Below are positions 44,778 to 52,084 of a DNA stretch of 52,230 nucleotides, piece by piece (positions within the stretch are counted from its first letter, which is position 1; each line of letters starts with the position of its first letter). Source of the stretch: Castellaniella sp041675725. Its GTDB lineage: Bacteria > Pseudomonadota > Gammaproteobacteria > Burkholderiales > Burkholderiaceae_B. The notes below the pieces were generated by a model. The model saw only the letters and a program-made list of their open reading frames with translations, did not search any database and was not told the origin of the DNA. The DNA is taken from assembly GCF_041675725.1 (NCBI RefSeq), contig NZ_JBAYTI010000015.1:1-52230 (forward strand), written 5' to 3'. Position numbers and translations under genes: made by a program.

Positions 44778-45220
44778 TCGCGGATCTGCGCCCGGCCAGG
44801 AAGGTGCGTATAGCCGAACGTACGCGTTTGCCAAGCACGTAGACACGCCTTTGGGATTGTTTATGTCACTACCTGATGGGGGTGGACAGGCAACTGGCCA
44901 CCAAGTTGGCGAACGATGATATGCATTTTGGAGAAATGGGCATCGCCAATCCGAACATCGACAGCGCAGAGCACGTTCTGAACATCGACAATGCGGACAA
45001 TCAACCCAGCTCGAAGACCATCCTCAGTACCGCGGTTCTTATGTACTGGATGATGCCTGAACTTGGCAAATTATTAATGAGGTGATATAGGGTGAAGGTA
45101 GCCGTGTGGATGGCTGCTTTCGGCCAGGAGCGGACATAGTGGACTTCCCGTGGTCAGGCAGACAATCGAGGGAAGCCCAGGCAGTTTAATTCAGACGTTA
45201 ACTTTGATTGGAGAGCACCT
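44778..45220. other. Intergenic start of the accessory region
   Basis: 443 bp after ftsH with no recognisable gene. A 69-codon open frame at 44876-45085 has no family features and no convincing ribosome site. Base composition shifts towards A and T. It contains one copy of a dispersed motif (45111-45138), listed separately. Confidence 0.5.
45111..45138 (+). repeat. Dispersed intergenic motif, copy A
   Basis: TGGCTGCTTT then a GGCC-type core and AGCGGACAT. It matches 22 of 28 bases with the copy at 48523-48550. Confidence 0.45.
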
Positions 45221-45847
45221 GTGGCCGATTTGGCGAAACTTATTTCTGCTTTGGCAGCATTAGCTTGGCCAATCATGTTTGCAGTTCTGCTCTACAAGTT
45301 GTATGGGCCGATCCGAGTTCTTGTCGATTCGGCCCGCGAACGCAAATTCACAATCAAGGTCGCCGGTAACGAGCTTACGATGGAGGAGGTTTCCGAGCAG
45401 CAGCGAGCAATTCTTACGGATTTGCAAGCAAAGGTCGCCGAGATGGAGAAACAAGCTCCAGGAGCAATTACACGGACTTCTACTGAATCTCAATTTTCCA
45501 GAAAAAGAATTCTTTGGGTTGATGACGAACCAAAGAACAATAGCTACTTGGTAGCCGGTCTAACTGAGCGCGGTGCGATGGTTGATACGGCACTGAGCAC
45601 AGACGAAGCAGTCGCCAAAATCAAGACAGTTAACTACGACATAGTTATCTCGGACATGGGGCGGCCTGAAGGAAATCAGGCCGGTCTAGATTTAACAAGG
45701 CAACTGAAGGAGCTGAGCGTGCAAACGCCGATATACATATTTTGCGGCGGTTGGGCTGCAAAAAATCTGCGTAAACAGGCCTTGGACGCTGGAGTGTCTG
45801 GAATTACGTCGTCCGGGACGACGCTCCTGAGCATGCTTCCGTTGTGA
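45221..45847 (+). CDS. Membrane-anchored response-regulator receiver protein with degenerate active site
   Basis: A 208-residue protein. One membrane span (about 7-27, LISALAALAWPIMFAVLLYK) is followed by a helical, probably coiled-coil linker (50-77) and a receiver domain (95-208). Acidic residues Asp101-Asp102 (WVDDEP) and the phosphate acceptor Asp145 (VISDMGRP) are present. The conserved Thr/Ser is Cys175 (IFCGG), and the Lys is replaced in GVSGITSSGTT, so phosphotransfer is doubtful. There is no output domain. The start is GTG 45221 with GGAG upstream. It is AT-rich relative to the catabolic genes, suggesting transfer. Such receivers without partners occur in defence and signalling islands; function unknown. 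Confidence 0.7.
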   Translation: MADLAKLISALAALAWPIMFAVLLYKLYGPIRVLVDSARERKFTIKVAGNELTMEEVSEQQRAILTDLQAKVAEMEKQAPGAITRTSTESQFSRKRILWVDDEPKNNSYLVAGLTERGAMVDTALSTDEAVAKIKTVNYDIVISDMGRPEGNQAGLDLTRQLKELSVQTPIYIFCGGWAAKNLRKQALDAGVSGITSSGTTLLSMLPL

Positions 45848-45853
45848 GATAAA

Positions 45854-45917
45854 GGCTAACCATTCGTTGTAGTGGACGTACCGCAAGCGGCACGTCGCTG
45901 AAAGGAAACGGTTAAAT
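45854..45917 (+). repeat. Hairpin with attC-like ends after the receiver gene
   Basis: GGCTAAC (45854-45860) and GTTAAAT (45911-45917) bracket 64 bp that contain the stem-loop ACGTACCGC, AA, GCGGCACGT (45876-45895; eight of nine pairs). It starts six bases after the gene stop. The right end fits GTTRRRY; the left end departs from RYYYAAC at one base. It resembles an integron attC site only loosely. Confidence 0.25.
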
Positions 45918-45979
45918 TTCTCCCTTTTTTAAGGTAATCATTCACTGTCCACTTCGGGCCGGACTCGGCCATCGACCTT

Positions 45980-46002
45980 TGACTACAATCGGCCAGAAGC
46001 AG
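45980..46002 (-). repeat. Dispersed intergenic motif, copy B (inverted, diverged)
   Basis: The reverse complement begins CTGCTTCTGGCCGATT and shares CTGCTT and GGCC blocks with copy A (14 of 23 bases). It lies about 60 bp before the truncated ATPase remnant. Confidence 0.35.
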
Positions 46003-46059
46003 GTAAGCGATTTTAGTGGCTCAAGGTGAACGGTAGCAGCCAATGCAAACGATCATTGA

Positions 46060-46920
46060 TGTCAGGTACTGTCACTGCCTAGAGACGGCAGCAATCCCAA
46101 TATCTTAGTCATGTACGAATACTTTGGCGATATGATATGGCAGGCTGAATTAGTATCAGATATAGGCAACCTACCACCCTCGGTAAGCGAAGCTATTTAT
46201 GGAGCCAGACATAAGGTTCTCTTCGTAGAAGGAAAAGATCAGAGCCTAGATTACCCGATTTATCAACAAATTTTTGATGGAGTCACAATCGTGCCGGTTG
46301 GTACATGTCTGGATGTTCGTGATGCCATCGTAGGGTTGAAAAATGTCTCCAACCTCCACCATATGGAAAGTAAAGGACTCGTGGGTGGTGACAATCGAGA
46401 GGATACTGAAAATTTAAGCAAAATGGGAATTACCACATTAAGCGTCTATGCTATCGAATCGATCTATTATCATCCTGCCGTAATAAAACAAATGATCAAG
46501 TGGTCGGCTGAGAAAATATCTATTGGTGATGTTTTAAACAAAGCTATAAACTCCCTCGGCGATTTAGGTCATCTGGCAAAGATGTCGGCTTACCGTACCT
46601 ACCGTGAGAAATACTTGAGGGCGATGCTCGACGACAATACGTTTGCTACATCAGTTCATGAGAAAGAGAGTATCAACGGGCCAAAGCTCATTGCCGATGC
46701 AAAAGCGGACATTGACCGACTGGCAGGTGCAGAAAATTGGCTCGATCTAGTAAAAAAATACAAGATTAAGGCGACGAATGCACCCAAAGCCATAGCTAAT
46801 ATTTTAGGTTTTGCTGGTCCTTCACAATATGAACACTACGTGATTAAGATGCTAGGCAGCGATGTAGAGTTGCGCAAAGTTGTATCGAAAATTGTGCCAA
46901 ACCCCTTTGATGGAACTTAA
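46060..46920 (+). pseudogene. 5'-truncated AAA ATPase with C-terminal TOPRIM (DUF4435-like) domain
   Basis: An intact 269-codon frame starts at ATG 46111, but homology-like sequence continues in frame upstream to 46060 (LSLPRDGSNPNILV) until a stop at 46057-46059. This matches the end of an ATPase domain leading into the TOPRIM part, so the ATPase is missing. Visible TOPRIM features are KVLFVEGKDQSLDYPIYQQI (Glu40), then GLVGGDNRED near 89-98, where the first Asp of the usual DxD is Gly92, and SVYAIESIYYHPAVI. No Shine-Dalgarno sequence precedes ATG 46111. The gene is AT-rich. I read it as a relic of an OLD-like ATPase-nuclease; a residual short product is possible. Confidence 0.65.
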
Positions 46921-47184
46921 ATACGCTGATAGAGAAAGTGGCGAGGGGGTCCTATATCAGTACTCAATCGCGCCCAGACACACCGCGTGGTGCTTGGCAG
47001 CCTGGCACCGGTCACCGGGATCTTTGCCATGGATATGCCCGTGAAACACAAGAAGCCATCTATTGCGGCCCAGGCGGCCGCGCGCGAGGCGCGGCTGCCC
47101 CCAAGCTGCCCGAAAACCTAAAGCCCTTGGACGCAACAATGCCTTGGGGTACAGACACTGGGGAGCAGTGAGCTTCCCTGAGAT

Positions 47185-47832
47185 TCACCCGGTTTCCGCA
47201 ACCTGTCGCAACGCCTGCTCGAATGCTTCAGGGGACTGCCCCCCCTGGATCAGATACCGGTCATTCAGAATGATGGAAGGGACGGAATTGATACCCTGCC
47301 CAGTATAAAAGCGTTCGCGCGCCCGCACTTCCGCCGAATATTCTTTGGAGTCCAGAATCTCGCGCGCGCGGTCTTTATTCAGCCCCGACTCTCGGCATAG
47401 CCTGATCAGAGTCTCGTGATCACTGGGGTCCTCGCCATCAGTGAAATAGGCCTTTAACAGCGCATGCTTCAACGCCAACTGGTGTCCTTCAAGATCAGCC
47501 CAATACAGCAGTCGGTGTGCATCGAAGGTGTTGTAGGTGCGTGTGCGTTTGTCCATGTTGAAGGTGAAGCCGACCTCGCGGCCGCGCGCCGTGATGACTT
47601 CGCCATTGTGGCGGACCTGTTCCGGCGTTATGCCGTACTTGTGCGATAGGCGCTCAACGGTATCCTGCCCTTCAGGCGGCATGCCAGGGTTCAGCTCGAA
47701 GGGTTGGAAGTGAAGTTCCGCTTCGATTTCGCCATCGATCCTGGACAATGCCTGCTCAATAGAGCTCAATCCCACCGCGCACCAGGGACAAGACACGTCG
47801 GAGACGAAATCGATCTTAATGCGGGTGACCAT
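47185..47832 (-). CDS. DsbA-family oxidoreductase, FrnE-like
   Basis: A 215-residue thioredoxin-fold protein without a signal peptide, so probably cytoplasmic. The active site is CPWC (Cys15, Cys18) after KIDFVSDVS, the helical insert contains GHQLALKHALLKAYFTDGED, and the cis-Pro loop is INSVPSIILNDRYLIQGGQ. FrnE-like proteins rearrange disulfides or act as isomerases under oxidative stress. AGGAG precedes ATG 47832. It stands alone between accessory elements. Confidence 0.9.
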   Translation of the reverse strand: MVTRIKIDFVSDVSCPWCAVGLSSIEQALSRIDGEIEAELHFQPFELNPGMPPEGQDTVERLSHKYGITPEQVRHNGEVITARGREVGFTFNMDKRTRTYNTFDAHRLLYWADLEGHQLALKHALLKAYFTDGEDPSDHETLIRLCRESGLNKDRAREILDSKEYSAEVRARERFYTGQGINSVPSIILNDRYLIQGGQSPEAFEQALRQVAETG

Positions 47833-47941
47833 GTGACGCTCCTGTCGATAACTGGCAACTGCTGTATTTTATCTGAGAGTGGCGGCTTTCACCGTACTCG
47901 ACTGTCTGCTATTGGTCGACTTCTAACAAGTGCCACTGCGC

Positions 47942-47970
47942 TTGACCAAACGTACGTAAAAACGTACGAT
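47942..47970 (+). promoter_or_regulatory. Promoter of yefM-yoeB with embedded palindromic operator
   Basis: TTGACC (47942-47947), a 17-bp spacer and TACGAT (47965-47970). A perfect inverted repeat CGTACGT-AAAA-ACGTACG (47951-47968) fills the spacer and part of the -10, ideally placed for autorepression by the antitoxin or toxin-antitoxin complex. Confidence 0.6.
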
Positions 47971-47994
47971 ATAGGTATGTTTAGGAGATGTACC

Positions 47995-48240
47995 ATGTCC
48001 ATAACAATGACTGCAACCGAGGCACGTGCCAACCTCTATCGCCTGATCGACCAAGCAGCCGAGTCTCACCAGCCGATTCGAATTGCCGGCAAGCGTTCGA
48101 GCGCGGTGCTTATCTCCGAGGCAGATTGGGATGCCATCCAGGAAACCCTGTATCTGACTTCCATACCAGGCATGCGCAACTCCATCAAGAAAGGGATGGC
48201 GGAACCCCTGGCAAGCAGTGCCAAGGAGCTTGATTGGTGA
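47995..48240 (+). CDS. yefM: Antitoxin, YefM/Phd family
   Basis: An 81-residue protein with the Phd/YefM N-terminal DNA-binding fold (TMTATEARANLYRLIDQAAES, PIRIAGKRSSAVLISEADWDAIQETL) and a C-terminal toxin-neutralising tail (SIPGMRNSIKKGMAEPLASS). AGGAG precedes ATG 47995; a longer open frame upstream is rejected. It overlaps the toxin start as GTGA, and a palindrome sits in its promoter. Confidence 0.92.
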   Translation: MSITMTATEARANLYRLIDQAAESHQPIRIAGKRSSAVLISEADWDAIQETLYLTSIPGMRNSIKKGMAEPLASSAKELDW

Positions 48241-48500
48241 CTTGGCAGGTCGTCTACGCACATGCAGCGCTCAAGGATGCGAAAAAGGTTGCTGCGGCTG
48301 GCTTCAAGACCAAAGTGCAAGCACTGATTGGAATACTGGTAACTGACCCGTTGCAGAATCCGCCGCCTTACGAAAGGCTGGTCGGCGATCTCTCTGGCGC
48401 CTATTCCCGCAGAATCAATATCCTGCATCGATTGGTGTATGAGGTGTTCATCCAGGAACGTACCGTCCGTGTTTTGAGAATGTGGACGCATTACGAGTAG
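48237..48500 (+). CDS. yoeB: Toxin YoeB (ribosome-dependent mRNA interferase)
   Basis: An 87-residue RelE/YoeB-fold toxin. Expected catalytic residues are present: Glu46 in PYERLVGDL, Arg59 in YSRRIN, and the C-terminal His85-Tyr86 in RMWTHYE. It cleaves mRNA in the ribosome A site. The start is GTG 48237, overlapping the antitoxin stop; TTG 48234 is an alternative, and AAGGAG at 48222-48227 serves either. Confidence 0.92.
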   Translation: MTWQVVYAHAALKDAKKVAAAGFKTKVQALIGILVTDPLQNPPPYERLVGDLSGAYSRRINILHRLVYEVFIQERTVRVLRMWTHYE

Positions 48501-48522
48501 CCACTCTGACAGTCGGAGCGAC

Positions 48523-48550
48523 TGGCTGCTTTGGGTCGAAAGCGAACATC
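48523..48550 (+). repeat. Dispersed intergenic motif, copy C
   Basis: TGGCTGCTTTGGGTCG followed by AAAGCGAACATC, 22 of 28 bases identical to copy A. It lies just after yoeB. Confidence 0.45.
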
Positions 48551-48709
48551 AACGATGATCCGCTTTCGATCACCCACCGAAGCGACTCAGGGGCGGTTCG
48601 ATGCCGCACCGCACATGAGCGCCGTAGGAATCTCCCGCCTGCAGGACGGGGAGGATGTCAATGCTGCAATTACGCGCGCCAGGCATTGTCACATCTGGCG
48701 AGCGAATAC

Positions 48710-48738
48710 ACTTAATTCTATAATTCGACATATTAAGT
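48710..48738. promoter_or_regulatory. Inverted repeat upstream of hipB
   Basis: ACTTAAT (48710-48716) and ATTAAGT (48732-48738) are perfect inverted arms 15 bases apart. This AT-rich site is likely to bind HipB. A -10-like TATACT (48754-48759) follows only seven bases before the hipB ATG. Confidence 0.45.
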
Positions 48739-48766
48739 TCTAGATATTGAGCTTATACTTAGAATT

Positions 48767-49081
48767 ATGGATTTATCGCTTAACAAACCCAGCGAAATAG
48801 TCAAGCTGCTCTGTACGCGCCTGCGCACTGAGCGGCTGGCTCGCCAGATGACCCAGGCCGAAGTGGCCGCACGCGCCGGCATTGGGGTCAGCACCCTGTC
48901 CAATCTGGAAGCGGGTCGCAGTGTCGCATTCGAGAGCCTCGTGCGCGTTGCCATGGTGCTGGGGCGGACCGATGAACTGGGGAATCTGTTCAAACCCAGG
49001 CTGGACAGTCTCGACGACATGTTGCGCTACGAAAGCAGCAGCCGGCGCCAGCGAATCAGAAAGAAGGCCGACAATGCCTGA
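48767..49081 (+). CDS. hipB: Antitoxin HipB-like, XRE family DNA-binding protein
   Basis: A 104-residue repressor. The helix-turn-helix spans about 13-70 (LLCTRLRTERLARQMTQAEV, AGIGVSTLSNLEAGRSVAFESL). The basic tail RRQRIRKKADNA may reach HipA. No Shine-Dalgarno sequence is seen, and the -10-like TATACT ends seven bases before ATG 48767, so the message may be leaderless. The last eight bases overlap hipA. Confidence 0.88.
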   Translation: MDLSLNKPSEIVKLLCTRLRTERLARQMTQAEVAARAGIGVSTLSNLEAGRSVAFESLVRVAMVLGRTDELGNLFKPRLDSLDDMLRYESSSRRQRIRKKADNA

Positions 49082-50336
49082 GCACATCAACGTCTATTAC
49101 GACGGCTGGGGGGAGCATTGGCGATGGGGTTCGCTGGTCTCCTCCAGCGCGATCACAGGCCGCCCCCTGATCGCATTTGAATTCAGCGACGAGGCGCTGA
49201 GCCGGGGGCTGGAACTGTCCGCCTTGCGCCTGCCCTTGCAAGGCCCCAGGCTGCGCAAAGGCTTTCCCGACCACCAAATGGGCCTGCCCGGGCCGGTTTA
49301 TGATGCGCTGCCCGACGGCTGGGGTATGCTGCTGATGGACCGCCTGTTCAAACGCCGCGGACTCAACCCCGCGCGCATCAGCCCTTTGTCACGGCTGGCC
49401 TATATCGGCTCCCGGACCATGGGGGCGATGTCGTTTGAGCCTGCGGCTTCAGAGGCATCTGCCGCTCTCGAGGACATCACCCTGGCTGAACTGGCCGCGG
49501 AAATCCAGGACGTCCTCAGTGGCGCGGGCGGCGCCTTCTTGCAGAAACTGTTGCAGATAGGCGGCTCGCCGCACGGCGCACGACCGAAGGCATTGCTGTA
49601 CCGCGATGCCGGGCACGAAAACTTCACCACTGCGCCGGCACCTGGCCTGGAAGCCTGGATGGTCAAGTTTCCCGCGCAGCATGAGCATCCCGAAGTGTGC
49701 ACCATCGAGGCGATCTATGCCGAATGCCTGCGCGAATGCGACATCGACACACCGCAAACAGAATACTTCGAGCTGCCCAATGGTCAGGCGGCCTTTGCCA
49801 GCAAGCGCTTTGACCGGCAGCAAGACATGCGCGTGCCCATGCAAAGCCTTGCCGCCTTCACCGGCGCCAACTTTCGCAATCCGGGCGAGCTGGACTATGT
49901 CGGCTTCCTGCGGGCGACCGGGCTTTGCACCAATGACGTGCGCGAAAAAGCGCGGGCATTCGAGCGCGCCGTCTTCAACGTCGTGTTCAACAACCGCGAC
50001 GACCACCCCAAGAATTTCGCGTACATCATGTCAGCCGCCGGCCAATGGGCGTTGACTCCGGCGTACGACGTGACCTTTTGCGAAGGGCCGGGCGGCTACC
50101 ACCAGATGGATCTGATGGGTGAGGCCCTGAACATCACCCGCAAGCACCTGCTGGCTCTCGGCTCAGAAGAGACGGACCTGTCAGCGCACGAAATTGCGGC
50201 TATCATCGACCGTACCTGTCAGTCAGCCAGTGGCTTCACCACGCTTGCCAGGCGACTGCACCCGGGTCGAATCACCCAGGAGACGCTGCGCACCGTGCAA
50301 GGCCGAATCGACGAGAACATCCGCTTGCTTCGATAA
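49074..50336 (+). CDS. hipA: Toxin HipA (Ser/Thr protein kinase)
   Basis: A 420-residue kinase. The N-terminal subdomain is followed by the Gly-rich ATP loop GGSPHGARPKALL (163-175), the ATP Lys is in AWMVKFP (Lys198), and the catalytic loop FNNRDDHPKN carries Asp309 and Asn314, with Asp332 in TPAYDVT; these fit the E. coli HipA catalytic set. E. coli HipA phosphorylates glutamyl-tRNA synthetase and causes persistence. ATG 49074 overlaps hipB by eight bases; a longer frame starts inside hipB and is rejected. Confidence 0.92.
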   Translation: MPEHINVYYDGWGEHWRWGSLVSSSAITGRPLIAFEFSDEALSRGLELSALRLPLQGPRLRKGFPDHQMGLPGPVYDALPDGWGMLLMDRLFKRRGLNPARISPLSRLAYIGSRTMGAMSFEPAASEASAALEDITLAELAAEIQDVLSGAGGAFLQKLLQIGGSPHGARPKALLYRDAGHENFTTAPAPGLEAWMVKFPAQHEHPEVCTIEAIYAECLRECDIDTPQTEYFELPNGQAAFASKRFDRQQDMRVPMQSLAAFTGANFRNPGELDYVGFLRATGLCTNDVREKARAFERAVFNVVFNNRDDHPKNFAYIMSAAGQWALTPAYDVTFCEGPGGYHQMDLMGEALNITRKHLLALGSEETDLSAHEIAAIIDRTCQSASGFTTLARRLHPGRITQETLRTVQGRIDENIRLLR

Positions 50337-50436
50337 AAGCCCCTGGACTCTGCTGGTGTTCGGTCAAGACAACGTTGCGAGTAGGCATGACCTTGACTTC
50401 AGGTGAGGTACCCTTAAGAAATCATAGCAAGACTGG

Positions 50437-51189
50437 TCAGACGGCCCGGCGCAGGGTGAACGAGGGAAACAGCGCCGCGAGCGCACTGCTGACCGCGGCC
50501 CCGGGCCAGTCGCCCAGGGACTGGCCGTGCGCATTGAGCGTTTCATCGGTGCATCCCTGCGTCCGAAAGATCTGCACGGCATAGTGGCGCACCCCCAGGC
50601 CCGCCAGCAGGCACCCCAGGTCCAGCAGTTGATCGGGTGTGATGAGATCGGGATGGGCCGTGGTGCGGCACTCGAAGTCCACCCCGCTCTTGAGCACGGC
50701 CAGCAGGCTCGCTTGCGCCGGCACGCCACTGCCTTGCACCTGCGTCACTTTCTCGTAGTCGGCGAATTGGGCCTTGATGTCCAGCCCCACCCAGTCCACG
50801 CTGGGCAAGACGCGCGCGAGCCGGCGCGGGTGGGTGCCGCCCGTGTGCAGGCCCACCCGGTAGCCAAGCGCACGGCCCTGCCCGATAGCCGATTCCAGCC
50901 CCGGATCCATGGTGGGCTCGCCCCCGCTGAAGACCACGCCATCGATCAGGCCCCGCCTCCGCTTCAGAAAACTCATGACGTCATCCCACGGCATGGGGCT
51001 GTCGGCCGTGCGCGGTTGCAGGTGGGGATTGTGGCAGTAGCCGCAGCGCCAGGGGCAGCCCTGGGTGAAGATCACGGCGGCCAGCAGCCCCGGATAGTCG
51101 GTGGCGGTAAACGGCACCAGGCCACCGACCTTGATTCCGCCGCTTCGGCTGCCCGGGCGGATTCTGGGAGGGTTTGCGACCGCCTCCAT
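50437..51189 (-). CDS. nrdG: Anaerobic ribonucleotide reductase activating protein (radical SAM)
   Basis: A 250-residue radical-SAM protein. The cluster motif CPWRCGYC supplies Cys45, Cys49 and Cys52, and SGGEPT is the SAM-binding motif. It generates the glycyl radical on NrdD. It starts three bases after the stop of a short ORF that matches only the NrdD C-terminus; no full nrdD lies in the window, so its substrate is in question. Confidence 0.88.
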   Translation of the reverse strand: MEAVANPPRIRPGSRSGGIKVGGLVPFTATDYPGLLAAVIFTQGCPWRCGYCHNPHLQPRTADSPMPWDDVMSFLKRRRGLIDGVVFSGGEPTMDPGLESAIGQGRALGYRVGLHTGGTHPRRLARVLPSVDWVGLDIKAQFADYEKVTQVQGSGVPAQASLLAVLKSGVDFECRTTAHPDLITPDQLLDLGCLLAGLGVRHYAVQIFRTQGCTDETLNAHGQSLGDWPGAAVSSALAALFPSFTLRRAV

Positions 51190-51192
51190 GGC

Positions 51193-51399
51193 TCAATGCG
51201 CCTGTGCGCCCGCGAGGCCAGCGCTGCTCTCGGCAAAGAAGCGGCGCTCGAAGAATTCACCCTTTTTGCCGATATTGAACGACGACACGGGTCGGTGATA
51301 GCCCATGACGCGCGTCCAGATTTCGCAAGGCTGGCGCTCGCTGTCTTGCAATTGCTGATGGGTGCCTGGAGGCTGTGCTTCACGCCAACCCTCACGCAT
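51193..51399 (-). pseudogene. nrdD: NrdD C-terminal glycyl-radical fragment (truncated or stand-alone)
   Basis: A 68-codon frame whose last 50 residues match the extreme end of class III ribonucleotide reductase: ERQPCEIWTRVMGYHRPV holds the glycyl-radical Gly (RVMGY), then FNIGKKGEFFERRFF. The catalytic barrel and zinc cysteines are absent (NrdD is normally about 600-700 residues). ATG 51399 overlaps the higA stop by eight bases. Either higBA insertion or recombination removed the 5' part, or it is a small autonomous glycyl-radical peptide comparable in idea to GrcA. nrdG follows after three bases. Confidence 0.6.
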
Positions 51400-51676
51400 G
51401 CGCTGGCTCCCGAAAGGGCGTGACGACAGGTCGCGGTTTTTGCTCGGCCTGCCACAGATCGTACTGAGCCTGCATGTTGATCCACATTTCGGCGCTGGTT
51501 CCCAGAGCATCGCGAAGTCGCAATGCCATGTCTGCCGAAATGCCAGCCGAGCCGTTCAGGATTCGAGATAGGGCGGTACGGGTGATACCCAAACGCCCGG
51601 CCGCATCTGTGACGGTCAGATCGCCCAGGTACTCGCGAAGCACCAAGCCTGGGTGTGCAGGGTTGTGCATATGCAT
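51392..51676 (-). CDS. higA: Antitoxin HigA
   Basis: A 94-residue XRE protein of the HigA/VapI type: HPGLVLREYLGDLTVTDAAG and the helix-turn-helix LGITRTALSRILNGSAGIS, then EMWINMQAQYDLWQAEQ. AGGAG lies seven bases before ATG 51676. It follows higB, the toxin-first order typical of HigBA. Confidence 0.9.
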   Translation of the reverse strand: MHMHNPAHPGLVLREYLGDLTVTDAAGRLGITRTALSRILNGSAGISADMALRLRDALGTSAEMWINMQAQYDLWQAEQKPRPVVTPFREPAHA

Positions 51677-51685
51677 GGTGTTCTC

Positions 51686-51982
51686 CTAGTGATAGTCCTG
51701 GTAATCCACCAGGATGGCGTCCTGGCCTTCGAAGTGGAAGGTGAGGCGCCAGTTACCGCTGACCGACACGGACCAGTGATCCTGGACTGGTTGACCCTTC
51801 GGATTATTTCCGGAGAGCTTGTGCAGCTTCCATCCAGGAGCGTTCATGTCTTGGGAGCTAATTGCCGCGTTGAGGGCCGTCAGCTGTATGTTCAGCTGCA
51901 CTGCGTGCTTGGCCTGAATGCCCGCTTTTGATCCTGTCTCGAAGAAGGCCTGGAGGCCTTTGTGTCGGAAGCTCTTGATCAT
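51686..51982 (-). CDS. higB: Toxin HigB (RelE-superfamily mRNA interferase)
   Basis: A 98-residue toxin starting MIKSFRHKGLQAFFETG, with the family features AALNAAIS-type central helix, PGWKLHKLSG and the C-terminal VSGNWRLTFHFEGQDAILVDYQDYH. ATG 51982 begins the conserved part; two upstream ATGs in frame (52000, 52033) are less likely. The higA gene follows nine bases after its stop. Confidence 0.9.
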   Translation of the reverse strand: MIKSFRHKGLQAFFETGSKAGIQAKHAVQLNIQLTALNAAISSQDMNAPGWKLHKLSGNNPKGQPVQDHWSVSVSGNWRLTFHFEGQDAILVDYQDYH

Positions 51983-51989
51983 CTGTGCA

Positions 51990-52008
51990 GTGTATAGCAT
52001 CGCTACAC
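51990..52008. promoter_or_regulatory. Inverted repeat upstream of higB
   Basis: GTGTATAGC and GCTACAC surround ATC with two unpaired bases (arms GTGTA/TACAC outside, AGC/GCT inside). The minus strand carries -10-like TATACA within it. A likely HigA operator overlapping the higBA promoter. Confidence 0.4.
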
Positions 52009-52056
52009 GATAGACAAGAAGCGGCCCGCTCACGGGCGGCTATTTTCTGGAGGTGT

Positions 52057-52084
52057 TGTCCGCTTTCCGTCTCGGGTGGCAGTC
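52057..52084 (-). repeat. Dispersed intergenic motif, copy D (inverted, diverged)
   Basis: TGTCCGCT followed by a GC-rich core and GGCAGTC matches the reverse complement of copy A at its two ends. The rest of the window end (52085-52230) shows no gene that I can support. Confidence 0.3.

Noticed and set aside
44876..45085. A 69-codon open frame in the gap after ftsH
   Set aside because: No family resemblance, no convincing ribosome site, and not supported by position.
46938..47171. Open frames between the TOPRIM relic and the DsbA-like gene, including a 30-codon frame at 47029
   Set aside because: Short, with no recognised features; the Ala/Arg-rich reading could be chance. A decayed gene end is possible but cannot be supported.
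48482..48743. Short open frames between yoeB and hipB
   Set aside because: They read through the dispersed motif and AT-rich operator region and lack any start signal or family features.
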